Below, piece after piece: positions 8,505 through 17,710 of a DNA stretch of 64,000 bases. Every line of letters begins with the position of its first letter. Position 1 is the stretch's first letter. The translations under genes and the position numbers were made by a program. The notes under the pieces are model-generated. The model was not told the origin of the DNA. It saw only the letters and a list, made by a program, of their open reading frames with translations, and did not search any database. Origin of the DNA: an uncultured Actinomyces sp. (lineage in GTDB: Bacteria > Actinomycetota > Actinomycetes > Actinomycetales > Actinomycetaceae); contig CALISI010000016.1 in NCBI GenBank assembly GCA_938041695.1, positions 1-64,000 on the forward strand. Reading direction: 5' to 3'.

Positions 8505-8771
8505 TCAGTCAGCGATCGATGCGACGCGACGAGCAAGCTTGGACTTGCGGTTCGCGGCCTGGTTCTTGTGGATGACGCCCTTGGAGACGGCGACGTCCAG
8601 CTTGCGCGAAGCGATGCGCAGTGCGGCGAGAGCCTTGTCCTTGTCGCCGGCCTCAACGGCTTCGCGGGTCTGACGGACCAGGGTCTTCAGCTCGGACTTC
8701 ACGGACTGGTTACGAACGCGGCGCTTCTCGTTGGTGAGGATGCGCTTCTTCTGGGACTTAATGTTTGCCAC
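8505..8771 (-). CDS. rpsT: Small ribosomal subunit protein bS20
   Basis: Primary 16S rRNA-binding protein of the 30S subunit. The 88-residue product begins [18 protein letters not shown] and is Lys/Arg rich with the all-helical S20 pattern ending VASIAD. The start is a GTG at 8771 preceded by AAGGAG on the minus strand; an upstream ATG in the same frame would add 28 residues not found in the family. Monocistronic, with its own terminator. Confidence 0.96.
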   Translation of the reverse strand: MANIKSQKKRILTNEKRRVRNQSVKSELKTLVRQTREAVEAGDKDKALAALRIASRKLDVAVSKGVIHKNQAANRKSKLARRVASIAD

Positions 8772-8795
8772 AGTCGGATTTCTCCTTGATGTATG

Positions 8796-8824
8796 TCTGA
8801 CAGGGTCGGTGAGGGCTGTGTCAA
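8796..8824 (-). promoter_or_regulatory. Possible rpsT promoter
   Basis: On the minus strand a perfect TTGACA (8824-8819) is followed after 17 nt by GTCAGA (8801-8796), a weak -10, about 25 nt before the rpsT start. Confidence 0.35.
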
Positions 8825-8982
8825 GACCGGGACTTAGGCGTGGGGACACCTGCAAACGGTCCTAACCAGACCCCCTGCCCGACCAGGCCGGGAGTCCAAC
8901 GACCGATCATACCAGGGAGGGGCCTTCTCGTCATATTCCTGGCGCTTGTCCGGCCTCGTAAGGTCGGTCACGTGTCGCGGAG

Positions 8983-9615
8983 TTATTCTCCGTGCGTGCG
9001 GTAGTGCTCCTCGAGTGCGTCGACGATGAGCTGCCAGGTCGACTTGGGCAGGATCGAGCCCTCGCGCCGCACATCGGTGGCCTTCACCCACAGGGCGCGG
9101 TCGAGACGCACCTCGGAGGGGCGGCCCTTGGAATCCCAGTCGCCTGAGCCGATGTTGAACCAGTAGCGTCCGGCGGCTGCCTCCTGGACGGCGTCGCGCG
9201 TGTGATCCTTGCTGGTCAGCTGCAGGATATACACGCCATCACCTTGCGCGCCGATGACGACGGCTGGGCGGTCTTTACCGACGGAGGCGTCCTCCTGATA
9301 GGGGACCCAGGTCCACACGACTTCACCGGGGTCGGCGTCCCCATCCATGACGGGCGTGTACGAGGCATTGGCGAGCGCGTCGGCGATGCTCGCTTCGCGG
9401 ATGGACGTCTGGGGACGATCCGAGGTCGCCGGGTCCTCGTAGCGGTGGGCGGAGCCGGAGCGCGCGTTGGACGATGAGGACGAGCGCGGCTTGGCTGTCG
9501 TCTTGTTGTTCGACTGGTGCTGCGACGGCTTGGTGGTGTTCGACTGTGATTCCTCGGCGGCGCCGGAGATGACGCTGATGAGGAAGTTGAACAGGCCCCT
9601 GACGAATGAATTCAT
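8983..9615 (-). CDS. PemK/MazF-family protein with disordered N-terminal extension
   Basis: 210 residues. The first 90 or so are a short hydrophobic N-terminal helix followed by a Ser/Asn/Gln-rich, probably disordered stretch. The rest (from about GEVVWTWVPYQEDASVGKDRPAVVIG) matches the MazF/PemK fold of ribonuclease toxins, including the RPAVVI strand and a late DWDSKGRPSEVRLDR segment. No antitoxin gene is adjacent, so this is probably the stand-alone actinobacterial MazF-like form rather than an active toxin module. The ATG follows TATGCT by 6 nt and lacks a ribosome-binding site, suggesting a leaderless mRNA. Confidence 0.7.
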   Translation of the reverse strand: MNSFVRGLFNFLISVISGAAEESQSNTTKPSQHQSNNKTTAKPRSSSSSNARSGSAHRYEDPATSDRPQTSIREASIADALANASYTPVMDGDADPGEVVWTWVPYQEDASVGKDRPAVVIGAQGDGVYILQLTSKDHTRDAVQEAAAGRYWFNIGSGDWDSKGRPSEVRLDRALWVKATDVRREGSILPKSTWQLIVDALEEHYRTHGE

Positions 9616-9621
9616 GGGACC

Positions 9622-9627
9622 AGCATA
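9622..9627 (-). promoter_or_regulatory. Probable leaderless -10 box of the PemK/MazF-like gene
   Basis: On the minus strand TATGCT is separated by 6 nt from the ATG at 9615. Confidence 0.35.
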
Positions 9628-9651
9628 CGGCAGGGGAGGATCCGCCCGATT

Positions 9652-9690
9652 TTATCCACAGGGGTTCTGCGCGCGGCCAGGTTATCCACA
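9652..9690. promoter_or_regulatory. Pair of perfect DnaA-box nonamers
   Basis: TTATCCACA occurs at 9652-9660 and again at 9682-9690 in the same orientation, 30 bp apart and each followed by GGGG, between the divergent PemK/MazF-like and TPR genes. With the perfect copy at 1107 this makes three consensus boxes in 9 kb, all intergenic. No replication gene is nearby. Confidence 0.5.
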
Positions 9691-9780
9691 GGGGGCGTTT
9701 CTCTGCGTGACAGTGCGCGGTTGTCTGTTTCATTCTGGATGTGTTCGCAGATGAACCCTCAACGATGAAAGGTGACGACG

Positions 9781-10788
9781 ATGTCCGCTGCAACGATTCA
9801 CGGTCCGATCGTATCCCTCGATGCTTTCGGCCTGGCCTCCTCCACCCCCGGCTCACCCGACGCCCGGGCGCGCGCGTGCCTGGCTGATGCGTTGAGCAGC
9901 GCCGCTGGCGGCGCGTTGGATCGAGCCCTGGAACATGCAACTGGGGTGTACGAGGACGAGGAGGTTGCGATGGAGCTGCGTCTCGAAGCGGCCAAACTGT
10001 GTGTCGACTGGCATAGCGCGCGGGGATCCTACGACCGGTGCCGACGCGTGGCGGGTGATGCTGCGCGGCTCGGAGCGAGGGCTCTGGAGCGTGACCATCC
10101 CCTTGTCCTCATGCTGAGGAACTCGGAAGCCTACTGGTTGTCGGTTCTGGGGTTCAACGATATGGCGGCCCGCCGCTTCGGGGCGCTCGTCGCTGATGTG
10201 AAGGCCTGCCGAGGCCTCGACCCTCAGATTGCGTTCGCGATTCGCAATAATTCGGCAATGCCGTGGAAGAACACGGGGAAGTGGAACAGGGCGGCCCGCG
10301 TCTACCGTGAGCTCCTCGCGGACATGGAAGAAACTCGCGACGAGGCCGACATGACGCTGCTGACCGTACGCGACAACCTCGCTGAGGTTCTTTCTGCTGA
10401 TCGTCACTACGACGAGGCGATCGCGCTCTACGAGCACAACATGGACGCACTGCTGACGGTCGTTGAACGCGGTGACTGGCGGGTGTTGCGCCTGCGCAAC
10501 GAGATCGCTCGCAATACCTGGATGGGAGGCGATCGGGATGCCGGCGAGGATCTGTGGACGGTTTTGGCAGAGGACTGCCGCCGATACCTGGGGGATCGGG
10601 ACCCCCTCACGGCGCGCATTCGCACCATTTTGCTGACCCTGGCCACGATGCGCGGTGACGACCAACGTGCCGAGGCCATCGCGCGCAAACTTCGCGATGA
10701 TCATCCCGATGACTGGGAAGACTGCGACTTCAGGGAGGCGATCTCCATCGTTGCTCAGGGGGAGATGGGTGGCTCGCAAGGGGTGTGA
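9781..10788 (+). CDS. Tetratricopeptide-repeat protein of unknown role
   Basis: 335 residues, entirely helical in appearance, with TPR-like units such as AARVYRELLADMEETRDEADMT style pairs and DEAIALYEHNMDAL. No enzymatic motif, signal peptide or membrane segment is visible. I prefer the ATG at 9781 because AAAGG lies 8 nt upstream; a GTG at 9772 in frame overlaps that site. Similar scaffolding repeats are common in actinobacterial regulators with a fused N-terminal ATPase, but none is present here. It sits between the DnaA-box pair and lepA. Confidence 0.65.
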   Translation: MSAATIHGPIVSLDAFGLASSTPGSPDARARACLADALSSAAGGALDRALEHATGVYEDEEVAMELRLEAAKLCVDWHSARGSYDRCRRVAGDAARLGARALERDHPLVLMLRNSEAYWLSVLGFNDMAARRFGALVADVKACRGLDPQIAFAIRNNSAMPWKNTGKWNRAARVYRELLADMEETRDEADMTLLTVRDNLAEVLSADRHYDEAIALYEHNMDALLTVVERGDWRVLRLRNEIARNTWMGGDRDAGEDLWTVLAEDCRRYLGDRDPLTARIRTILLTLATMRGDDQRAEAIARKLRDDHPDDWEDCDFREAISIVAQGEMGGSQGV

Positions 10789-10884
10789 GCCGCGGCCACT
10801 GTGCGCGACTTTCCGCGCCTGAACTGGCACAAACGCCTGCGACAATGGGACGATAAGGAGGTTAACGACTTCACGGAGGTTCAC

Positions 10885-12741
10885 GTGCCCATCCCCACGC
10901 CCGCGCAGCAGGCGCAGATTCGCCCGGCTCACACCCCGCAGGGGCAGATCCGTAACTTCTGCATCATCGCCCATATCGATCATGGGAAGTCGACGCTCGC
11001 GGACCGTATGCTCCAGCTGACCGGTGTCGTCGAGGCCCGCGAGATGCGCGACCAGTACCTCGATCGCATGGACATCGAGCGTGAGCGTGGCATTACGATC
11101 AAGAGCCAGGCCGTGCGCATGCCGTGGGCGTACGAGGGAACCCCCTACGCGCTCAACATGATCGATACGCCTGGGCACGTGGACTTCACCTACGAGGTTT
11201 CTCGTTCTCTCGCGGCGTGTGAGGGTGCGGTCCTCCTCATCGATGCCGCGCAGGGCATCGAGGCGCAGACGCTCGCGAACCTGTACCTGGCCCTCGAGAA
11301 TGACCTCGCGATCATCCCGGTCCTCAACAAGATCGACCTGCCGGGTGCTCAGCCCGAGAAGTACGCCCATGAGGTTGCCCAGCTGATCGGCTGTGACGAG
11401 GACGAGGTTCTCAAGGTCTCCGGCAAGACCGGTGAGGGTGTCGAGGAGCTGCTTGACCGTATCGTCGAGGCTGTCCCCGCCCCCGAGGGCGACCCCGAGG
11501 CGCCCACGCGCGCGATGATTTTCGATTCCGTGTACGACACCTACCGGGGCGTCGTCACCTACGTGCGTGTCGTCGACGGTGTGCTCTCCACCCGCCAGCG
11601 CGTGCGCATGATGTCCACGGGCGCCACCCACGAGCTCCTCGAGCTGGGCGTTATCTCGCCTGAGCCGAAGCCCGAAGAGGGCATCGGCGCTGGCGAGGTC
11701 GGCTACCTGATCACGGGCGTGAAGGACGTGCGCCAGTCCCGTGTCGGTGACACGGTAACGAGCCAGGTACGAGGCGCGACCGAGGCACTCGAGGGCTACC
11801 GTGACCCCAACCCCATGGTGTTCTCCGGCATCTACCCGGTCGACGGCTCTGACTTCCCGGACCTGCGCGATGCCCTCGAGCGTCTTCAGCTCAACGATGC
11901 GGCGTTGACCTTTGAGCCGGAGTCTTCCGCGGCTCTCGGCTTCGGCTTCCGCTGCGGATTCCTCGGTCTGCTGCACCTGGAGATTATTCGCGAGCGTCTG
12001 GAGCGAGAGTTTAACCTCGATCTCATCGCGACCGCCCCGAACGTCGTCTACCGCGTCGTCACCGAGGACGGCACTGAGGTGCGCGTCGACAACCCGAGCG
12101 AGTTCCCCGAGGGCAAGATTTCCGAGGTGCGCGAGCCTGTCGTCAATGCGACGATCCTGACGCCCACTGAGTTCACGGGCACCATCATGGAGCTGTGCCA
12201 GGAGCGTCGCGGCTCGATGCGGGGCATGGACTACCTGAGCGAGGACCGCGTGGAGCTGCACTACCAGCTGCCCCTCGCCGAAATCGTCTTCGACTTTTTT
12301 GATCAGCTCAAGTCCCGTACGCGCGGCTACGCTTCTCTGGATTACCAGGAGAGCGGCGAGCAGAGCGCCGACCTCGTCAAGGTCGACATTCTGCTTAATG
12401 GCGACCGCGTGGATGCATTCAGTGCGATCGTGCACCGCGACGGCGCCTACAACTACGGCCAGCGCATGACGAAGCGCCTCAAGGAACTGATTCCTCGTCA
12501 GCAGTTCGAGATCCCGGTCCAGGCGGCTGTCGGCGCGCGCGTCATCGCCCGTGAGACCATCAAGGCCCTGCGTAAGGACATGCTCGCCAAGTGCTACGGC
12601 GGTGACATCAGCCGTAAGCGCAAGCTGCTCGAGAAGCAGAAGGAAGGCAAGAAGCGCATGAAGTCCATCGGCCGTGTGGACGTGCCGCAGGAAGCCTTCA
12701 TCGCTGCGCTGACCTCCGACGTCCCGACGGGCAAAAAGTGA
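10885..12741 (+). CDS. lepA: Elongation factor 4 (back-translocating GTPase)
   Basis: Ribosome-associated GTPase that acts on stalled or mis-translocated ribosomes. The G-domain shows [10 protein letters not shown] (G1), [11 protein letters not shown] (G2), DTPGHVDF (G3) and NKIDLPGA (G4), and the C-terminal LepA-specific domain ends with the basic [16 protein letters not shown] segment. I chose the GTG at 10885, with GGAGG 5 nt before it, giving 618 residues; an in-frame GTG at 10801 would add 28 unusual residues. The last codons overlap the trmB start (GTGA). Confidence 0.93.
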   Translation: MPIPTPAQQAQIRPAHTPQGQIRNFCIIAHIDHGKSTLADRMLQLTGVVEAREMRDQYLDRMDIERERGITIKSQAVRMPWAYEGTPYALNMIDTPGHVDFTYEVSRSLAACEGAVLLIDAAQGIEAQTLANLYLALENDLAIIPVLNKIDLPGAQPEKYAHEVAQLIGCDEDEVLKVSGKTGEGVEELLDRIVEAVPAPEGDPEAPTRAMIFDSVYDTYRGVVTYVRVVDGVLSTRQRVRMMSTGATHELLELGVISPEPKPEEGIGAGEVGYLITGVKDVRQSRVGDTVTSQVRGATEALEGYRDPNPMVFSGIYPVDGSDFPDLRDALERLQLNDAALTFEPESSAALGFGFRCGFLGLLHLEIIRERLEREFNLDLIATAPNVVYRVVTEDGTEVRVDNPSEFPEGKISEVREPVVNATILTPTEFTGTIMELCQERRGSMRGMDYLSEDRVELHYQLPLAEIVFDFFDQLKSRTRGYASLDYQESGEQSADLVKVDILLNGDRVDAFSAIVHRDGAYNYGQRMTKRLKELIPRQQFEIPVQAAVGARVIARETIKALRKDMLAKCYGGDISRKRKLLEKQKEGKKRMKSIGRVDVPQEAFIAALTSDVPTGKK

Positions 12742-13550
12742 GCGAGGATCGGATGAACGAGGCCGGGGGTCGTCGTCCGGGTGAGGCTCCCGAGGGCACG
12801 GTCTTCATGAGCCGCACGAAGTCTTTCACGCGACGCACGCGCGAACTGCCCGCGAACCTCGCGCGCACGTGGGAGGCGCACGCGCACCGCTATGTGGTCG
12901 AGCCGCGTCGCGGCGTTGGCTACACGACGGTCGCGCAGGATTTCACGCTCGATCTGGCTGAGTTGTTTGGACGCAGCGCTCCCGTGACGCTCGAGATTGG
13001 CTCGGGCACGGGCGAGCAGATCGTCGCTGCTGCGGCTGCCCATCCCGAGCGTGACTTCCTCGCCCTTGAGGTGTGGGTTCCGGGCATCGCCAAGCTCGTG
13101 TCCAAGGCGGTCGACGCGGGTGTGGATAACATTCGCGTGATCGAAGCCGATGCTGCTCAGGCCCTTCCCATCATGCTGGGGGACGCGTGCCTGGACGAGG
13201 TCTGGACGTTCTTCCCCGATCCGTGGCGTAAGGCCCGGCATCGTAAGCGTCGCCTCGTCTCCGATTCGTTTGCCCTCGAGGTGGCACGCCTGTTGCGCGA
13301 CGGGGGAGCGTGGCGCCTGGCCACCGACTGGGACGACTATGCGTGGCAGATGCGAGACGTGATCGAGGCCTGCGAGCTTTTCGACAACCCACACGCCGGG
13401 GAGCGACCGGATCCGGGTGATCCTGAGCCTGAGCGTGGCGGATTCGCCCCCCGTTTCGAGGGACGCGTTGTCACGCACTTTGAGACCCGAGGTATCGATG
13501 CGGGCCGCCACGCCCATGACATCGTCGGCATTCGTCGTCCCCGTGGCTGA
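12738..13550 (+). CDS. trmB: tRNA (guanine-N7-)-methyltransferase
   Basis: Adds the N7 methyl group to G46 of tRNAs using S-adenosylmethionine. 270 residues: motif [13 protein letters not shown], then [14 protein letters not shown], and the diagnostic [18 protein letters not shown] where the Asp/Pro/Trp and basic residues bind tRNA. The GTG start overlaps the lepA stop. About 35 N-terminal residues precede the conserved region, so a later ATG (12753 or 12807) is a possible alternative. Confidence 0.92.
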   Translation: MSEDRMNEAGGRRPGEAPEGTVFMSRTKSFTRRTRELPANLARTWEAHAHRYVVEPRRGVGYTTVAQDFTLDLAELFGRSAPVTLEIGSGTGEQIVAAAAAHPERDFLALEVWVPGIAKLVSKAVDAGVDNIRVIEADAAQALPIMLGDACLDEVWTFFPDPWRKARHRKRRLVSDSFALEVARLLRDGGAWRLATDWDDYAWQMRDVIEACELFDNPHAGERPDPGDPEPERGGFAPRFEGRVVTHFETRGIDAGRHAHDIVGIRRPRG

Positions 13551-13574
13551 CGTCGTGAGACGCGGAGTGTACCG

Positions 13575-14867
13575 GTGAGCCCCGCCCAGCCTGAGGGGGA
13601 GCGCTGGCCAGCCGACGGATCGCTCGACCCCGGCCTCGTCGAGGCGGATCGCGGTCGTCCGCTGTCCCTGTACGTGCACGTCCCTTTCTGTCGCGTGCGC
13701 TGTGGGTATTGCGACTTCAACACGTACACGGTCGGTTTCGGTCCGGGCGCGCAGGTGGGAGACTACGCGCCCTCCGTTCTTGCCGAGGCTGCTCTGGCGT
13801 CTCGGGTCATGTCCGAGGCAGGGCTCCCCACGCGCCAGGCGCGGACGGTATTTTTCGGTGGCGGTACTCCGACGATGTTGGATGTCGATGAGTTGACCGA
13901 GATCCTCGCAGGCCTGCGTGAACGCATCGGTATTGCGCCGGGTGCGGAGGTGACCCTCGAAGCTAACCCCGACACGGTGACGCGTGATGGACTCGTGCAA
14001 CTGGCTGACGCTGGGTTTACTCGAGTGTCCTTTGGCATGCAGTCGGCTGTGCCGAAGATCCTCACGACCCTGGATCGCACGCATACGCCCGAGCGGGTTC
14101 CCCTCGTCGTTGAGTGGGCGAAGGAAGCGGGCCTGTCGACCTCGGTGGATCTTATCTACGGAACCCCCGGGGAGAGCCTGGCGGACTGGGAGACATCCCT
14201 GCGTGCCGCCCTGTCGTACGAGCCTGACCACATCAGCGCCTACGCGCTTGTTGTCGAGGAGGGGACGAAGATGGGGGCGCAGGTGGCCCGGGGAGAGCTG
14301 CCGACCCCCGATCCGGATGATGAGGCTGCCAAGTATGAGCTCGCCGATGCCCTCCTGGGCGAGGCGGGATACGCGTGGTACGAGATTTCGAACTTCGCGC
14401 GTATCACCGAGGCGGACCGTGCCTCGGGAGGGCCATCGACCTTCTATGACCGCGCCTCCTGCCATAACTTGGCCTACTGGCGGGACTGGGATTGGTGGGG
14501 CTTTGGGCCGGGAGCGCATTCGCATGTGGGGCGTATGCGCTGGTGGAACGTGAAGAACCCGGGAGCCTATGCGGGGCGTCTGAATGCTGGACAGTCTCCT
14601 GCTTATGCTGGCGAGGTTCTCGACGCGGATGCGCGCGAGCTGGAGCGTGTCATGCTGGGTGTGCGTACGTCCGAGGGTGTTGAGATTGAGGGACTGCCGG
14701 GCCTGTCACTGCCTGAAGGAACGCGTGGCTCCTCCGATGGGCGTATCGCCGCACTCATTGCGGATGGACTGATCGATGGGGCTTGCGCTCTCTCCGGGCG
14801 CGTTGTCCTCACGCTGCGCGGCCGTCTCCTCGCGGACTGCGTGACCCGCGAAATTATGGGGTACTGA
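13575..14867 (+). CDS. hemW: Radical SAM heme chaperone / coproporphyrinogen oxidase-like protein
   Basis: HemW-family radical SAM enzyme that handles heme for insertion into proteins; formerly annotated as oxygen-independent coproporphyrinogen oxidase. The Fe-S motif CRVRCGYC is at about residues 38-45 after YVHVPFC, so it has the CxxxCxxC radical SAM signature. Other conserved parts are FFGGGTPT, EANPDT and SFGMQS. 430 residues, GTG start. It closes the lepA-trmB-hemW string; the next conserved partner (DUF3097) lies beyond the satD cassette. Confidence 0.9.
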   Translation: MSPAQPEGERWPADGSLDPGLVEADRGRPLSLYVHVPFCRVRCGYCDFNTYTVGFGPGAQVGDYAPSVLAEAALASRVMSEAGLPTRQARTVFFGGGTPTMLDVDELTEILAGLRERIGIAPGAEVTLEANPDTVTRDGLVQLADAGFTRVSFGMQSAVPKILTTLDRTHTPERVPLVVEWAKEAGLSTSVDLIYGTPGESLADWETSLRAALSYEPDHISAYALVVEEGTKMGAQVARGELPTPDPDDEAAKYELADALLGEAGYAWYEISNFARITEADRASGGPSTFYDRASCHNLAYWRDWDWWGFGPGAHSHVGRMRWWNVKNPGAYAGRLNAGQSPAYAGEVLDADARELERVMLGVRTSEGVEIEGLPGLSLPEGTRGSSDGRIAALIADGLIDGACALSGRVVLTLRGRLLADCVTREIMGY

Positions 14868-14945
14868 CGGTCATATGCTGCCTATGTGGCGGAATATGCC
14901 TCTGGTGGTAAACATTATTGTGCAACCCCGTGATCCACGATGGAA

Positions 14946-14967
14946 CTTGTACGTCGTATGATACAAG
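14946..14967. promoter_or_regulatory. Operator-like inverted repeat, copy 1
   Basis: CTTGT at 14946-14950 and ACAAG at 14963-14967 are separated by 12 nt. The arms extend by one further base pair on each side (ACTTGTA / TACAAGT). Confidence 0.45.
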
Positions 14968-15129
14968 TCGATCTGTGGAAATGGTTGTCCGCTGTTTGAC
15001 ACCTGGTTGGCGTGTGCGATGTGACAAGCTAGCATTACGTCGCAATACTGTTGACATCATGGTTGAAATATGTTTGCCTAGATGTGTCATGTGAAGCCGA
15101 GTAATTTGCAGGGTTCCTCCATGAGGGGG

Positions 15130-15151
15130 CTTGTGAAGAGCCGTATACAAG
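15130..15151. promoter_or_regulatory. Operator-like inverted repeat, copy 2
   Basis: CTTGT at 15130-15134 and ACAAG at 15147-15151 have the same 12-nt spacing as copy 1 and overlap the ribosome-binding region of the satD-like gene, where a bound repressor would block expression. Confidence 0.45.
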
Positions 15152-15166
15152 GAAAAGTGTGGTACT

Positions 15167-15856
15167 GTGACTCTTCGTTACGCCGTCATTGCTGACATCG
15201 TGGGCTCTCGTACGCTGACCAATCGTGCAGAGGCTCAGAGAATCTATGAGGATGCTCTTGGGGATGCGAGTGAGGGGCTCGCGCTACTGCAGGCGCCTTA
15301 CCCGACGGTCGGTGACGAATTCCAGGCTGTGGCGTACACGCTGGAGGATGCTCTTCTCCTGACGTTGCGCGCGCAGCTTCTGCTTCCCCCACAGCTTCAG
15401 CTTCGCTTCGGAATTGGTGCGGGACGAATTGAAGAGTTCTCCTCGGGTGTTCATCGTCAGGCTCCGGCGCGGTTGCGTGGTACGGAGTCGGCGCAGCTTC
15501 AGGATGGCTCAGCTTGGTGGGCGGCCCGCGCTGCGATCAACCGTGCGCATGACGTGCAAGATTCCTCGAATCCGTTCATCCGCACCTGGTTCATGGCACA
15601 CGCCTCTGTAGAGTCGTCCTTCCCGAGCCATTGCCAGACCTGCATCAACGCGCTGCTGAGCCTGCGTGATCATGCGATCCTCAAGCTCTCTGCGCGTCAT
15701 CGCCGTATCACCGCTGCGCTGCTTCTTGGTAAGACCCAGGTGGAGATCGCTCGGGCAGAGAAGCTCTCGCAGCAGGCCATTTCTGACTTCGCCCGGGGCA
15801 CGGGGGTGGGGTTGATCCAGTCGTCACTCATCATTGCGGAGGCCGCACGTGCATGA
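15167..15856 (+). CDS. SatD-family protein with C-terminal helix-turn-helix-like segment
   Basis: 229 residues. The N-terminus MTLRYAVIADIVGSRTLTNR and the YPTVGDEFQAVA and RFGIGAGRI segments are the SatD family pattern (named from the Streptococcus mutans acid-tolerance locus satCDE), which resembles a nucleotidyl-cyclase-like fold of unknown function. The last 45 residues (GKTQVEIARAEKLSQQAIS) look like a helix-turn-helix, so it may bind DNA or RNA. GTG start with AAGGAAAA about 10 nt upstream. It overlaps the following membrane gene and is preceded by two matching inverted repeats, suggesting autoregulation. Confidence 0.75.
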   Translation: MTLRYAVIADIVGSRTLTNRAEAQRIYEDALGDASEGLALLQAPYPTVGDEFQAVAYTLEDALLLTLRAQLLLPPQLQLRFGIGAGRIEEFSSGVHRQAPARLRGTESAQLQDGSAWWAARAAINRAHDVQDSSNPFIRTWFMAHASVESSFPSHCQTCINALLSLRDHAILKLSARHRRITAALLLGKTQVEIARAEKLSQQAISDFARGTGVGLIQSSLIIAEAARA

Positions 15857-16676
15857 AGTCCTTCTCCTGGGCATCGCTGCCTCGGAGCTGACCGTCCTCC
15901 TCATGTCAGACCCTCGACGTTGGTCGCGGCGCCTGTCGCTCTTTCTGACTCTGCTCCTCGCGGTGATCTGCTACGCGCGGTTCATCCTCGGCGTCAGTGC
16001 GCTGGCAAATGCGCTCGGCGCGACGCTCGCGATCATATGGTTCGCGTGGGACCTTGTTGACCCCTCCGCGCGGGGTGTGATCGCCCGCTGGGCGTTCGCC
16101 TCCGTCGGTTTTGTCGCGCTCCTGAGTGCGGAACCGACCGAGTTTCCGATGCTCTCGCTGCGCTCCGGACGTCCGATCGACCTGATCATCGCGGTGCTCT
16201 TCCTCGTGACGGGTCCGGTCAATCACCTCATCACCGCCATTTTACAGTGTGCGCGTGGGCGTGGGTCCGATCCGGTTCCCGGGTGGATTAATGCGCCCGT
16301 CCTGCCGGCGATGCCCGCGTCGCTGCCGGATGATGATGAGGGAGCGTGCGAGGAATCGGACGCCGTCGAGCCTCCCCTGATCTCGGGTGCGTTGCCCATC
16401 GTCGCCGGTCGCACAGAGGATGAGGGCGAAGTGACGGCATTGCGTGGTGGCCGCTGGATCGGCCCGCTTGAGTGTCTGCTGATCATCGTCTTGGCTGGGG
16501 CTGGCGCAGAGGTCGCGATTGCGGCAGTCGTTGCCGCCAAGGGCGTCATCCGTTTTCCTGAAATCTCGCAGGATTCGACGGGGGAGAAGGCTGAGGAATT
16601 CCTTATTGGCTCAGTGTCCTCGTGGATTTTGGCTGCCCTCGTGTCGATACTCATTCACGCCGTGAGCCTGCACTGA
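15849..16676 (+). CDS. Polytopic membrane protein paired with SatD
   Basis: 275 residues from the GTG at 15849, which overlaps the end of the satD-like gene; an ATG at 15834 is possible. About four hydrophobic segments occupy residues 5-125, then an acidic cytosolic loop (DDDEGACEESDAVE), then two more helices around GPLECLLIIVLAGAGAEVAI and FLIGSVSSWILAALVSI. The C-terminal GPLECLL...AAKGVIRFPEI...KAEEFLIGS pattern is shared, as I recall, with actinobacterial membrane proteins encoded next to SatD homologues; in Firmicutes the partner is a DUF3307 protein. Function unknown, perhaps envelope stress sensing with SatD. Confidence 0.65.
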   Translation: MHEVLLLGIAASELTVLLMSDPRRWSRRLSLFLTLLLAVICYARFILGVSALANALGATLAIIWFAWDLVDPSARGVIARWAFASVGFVALLSAEPTEFPMLSLRSGRPIDLIIAVLFLVTGPVNHLITAILQCARGRGSDPVPGWINAPVLPAMPASLPDDDEGACEESDAVEPPLISGALPIVAGRTEDEGEVTALRGGRWIGPLECLLIIVLAGAGAEVAIAAVVAAKGVIRFPEISQDSTGEKAEEFLIGSVSSWILAALVSILIHAVSLH

Positions 16677-16689
16677 GCGGTTGTGCCGC

Positions 16690-16695
16690 TAGAGT
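16690..16695 (+). promoter_or_regulatory. Probable leaderless -10 box before the DUF3097 gene
   Basis: TAGAGT is 7 nt before the GTG start at 16703 and no ribosome-binding site lies between. Confidence 0.35.
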
Positions 16696-16702
16696 AAGCC
16701 GG

Positions 16703-17605
16703 GTGAATAGCTCAGATCCCTACGGCCGCAACATCTTCGCGCATGACCCGCATCGCGACGGGCCGGGGGCGAGGCGTCCGCGCTCTCAGGCAGTCCATGT
16801 CGAGATCGGCATGGTCTTGGAGGATGTCGCCTCCGGTTGGGTCGGCGCCGTGACGCGTGTGGAAAAGTCTGGCGGTGTTCACCTCGTGGAGCTGGAGGAT
16901 CGTCGAGGAGTGCGTCGTTCCTTCCCTCTCGGCCCCGGTTTTTGGCTGGAGGATCGTCCCATTGAGGCGCTGCCGCCGCGCCCGGCCCCTGCCCGGGCCT
17001 CGTCCGGCACGCAGGTCAGCGCGTCGGGACGCCGCATCACGAACTCCGGTTCGTTCGCCCCCACCTCGAGCGGCCCCAAGGTCGCGAAGCGCTCGCGCAT
17101 CTGGGTGGAGGGTCGTCATGATGCCGAGCTCGTGCAGCACGTGTGGGGCGAGGACCTGGCCGAGGCAGGCATTGCTGTGCAGCTCCTCGAAGGCGTTGAC
17201 AACCTCGAAGCGATCTTGGAGATCTTCGGGCCGACGGATACTGCGCGCGCGGGTGTTCTGGTCGATCACATGGTTCCCGGGTCGAAGGAGTCTCGCATCG
17301 CCGAGGCCGTGTCAGCTCGTTGGCCGGGTGCGGTTCTCGTCCTCGGCCATCCTTTCGTTGACATTTGGCAGGCCGTCAAGCCGGCCCGTGTTGGGCTTGA
17401 GCGGTGGCCGGATATTCCGCGCGGTATCGATATCAAGCATGGGACGCTTGATACCCTCGGCTGGCCGCATGCCGACCAGCGTGACATTGCGATGGGGTGG
17501 AAGCGGATCCTGTCGACCGTGCGCACCTATCGCGACCTCGAACCCGCGCTGCTGGGTAGGGTGGAGGAACTCATCGACTTCGTGACGGTGCCCTGGGCGC
17601 AGTAA
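16703..17605 (+). CDS. DUF3097 family protein
   Basis: 300 residues beginning MNSSDPYGRNIFAHDPHR, which is the start pattern of this actinobacterial family. After a beta-rich N-terminal part and a disordered linker, the segment RIWVEGRHDAELVQHVWGEDL (from about 132) resembles a TOPRIM-type start (Glu followed by a DAE/HDAE motif), and LVDHMVPGSKE may provide the second acidic site. The gene lies between hemW and hrcA in many actinobacteria. Function unknown; a nucleic-acid role is inferred from the TOPRIM resemblance. Confidence 0.82.
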   Translation: MNSSDPYGRNIFAHDPHRDGPGARRPRSQAVHVEIGMVLEDVASGWVGAVTRVEKSGGVHLVELEDRRGVRRSFPLGPGFWLEDRPIEALPPRPAPARASSGTQVSASGRRITNSGSFAPTSSGPKVAKRSRIWVEGRHDAELVQHVWGEDLAEAGIAVQLLEGVDNLEAILEIFGPTDTARAGVLVDHMVPGSKESRIAEAVSARWPGAVLVLGHPFVDIWQAVKPARVGLERWPDIPRGIDIKHGTLDTLGWPHADQRDIAMGWKRILSTVRTYRDLEPALLGRVEELIDFVTVPWAQ

Positions 17606-17710
17606 AGGTCGCCCTGCGATGTGATGGTGACCGCCCCGTGTGAAGGTTCGCGCAGGGCGCACGAGTCGTTGCGCACTACGCTCGCCTCTCGCGAAGGACC
17701 GGGGGTAGCA

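Larger units (their letters stand above)
14868..15166. other. AT-richer intergenic region
   Basis: This 299-bp gap is visibly richer in A/T than its flanks (for example TTTGACACC, AACATTATTG, ACAAGCTAGC). It holds no convincing open frame. It contains two CTTGT-N12-ACAAG inverted repeats (14946-14967 and 15130-15151) and a TTGACA at 15051-15056 without an unambiguous -10. It is best read as the control region of the satD-like gene. Confidence 0.55.

Noticed and set aside
8983..9615. MazEF-type toxin-antitoxin module
   Set aside because: No antitoxin-like gene lies next to the PemK/MazF-like gene; only the stand-alone family assignment is supported.
10801..10884. Upstream in-frame GTG as lepA start
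   Set aside because: Adds 28 residues not typical of EF4, lacks a ribosome-binding site, while GGAGG precedes the GTG at 10885.
9853..12435. 860-codon minus-strand frame spanning the TPR gene and lepA
   Set aside because: Overlaps two well-supported genes and has low-complexity composition; a reading-frame shadow.
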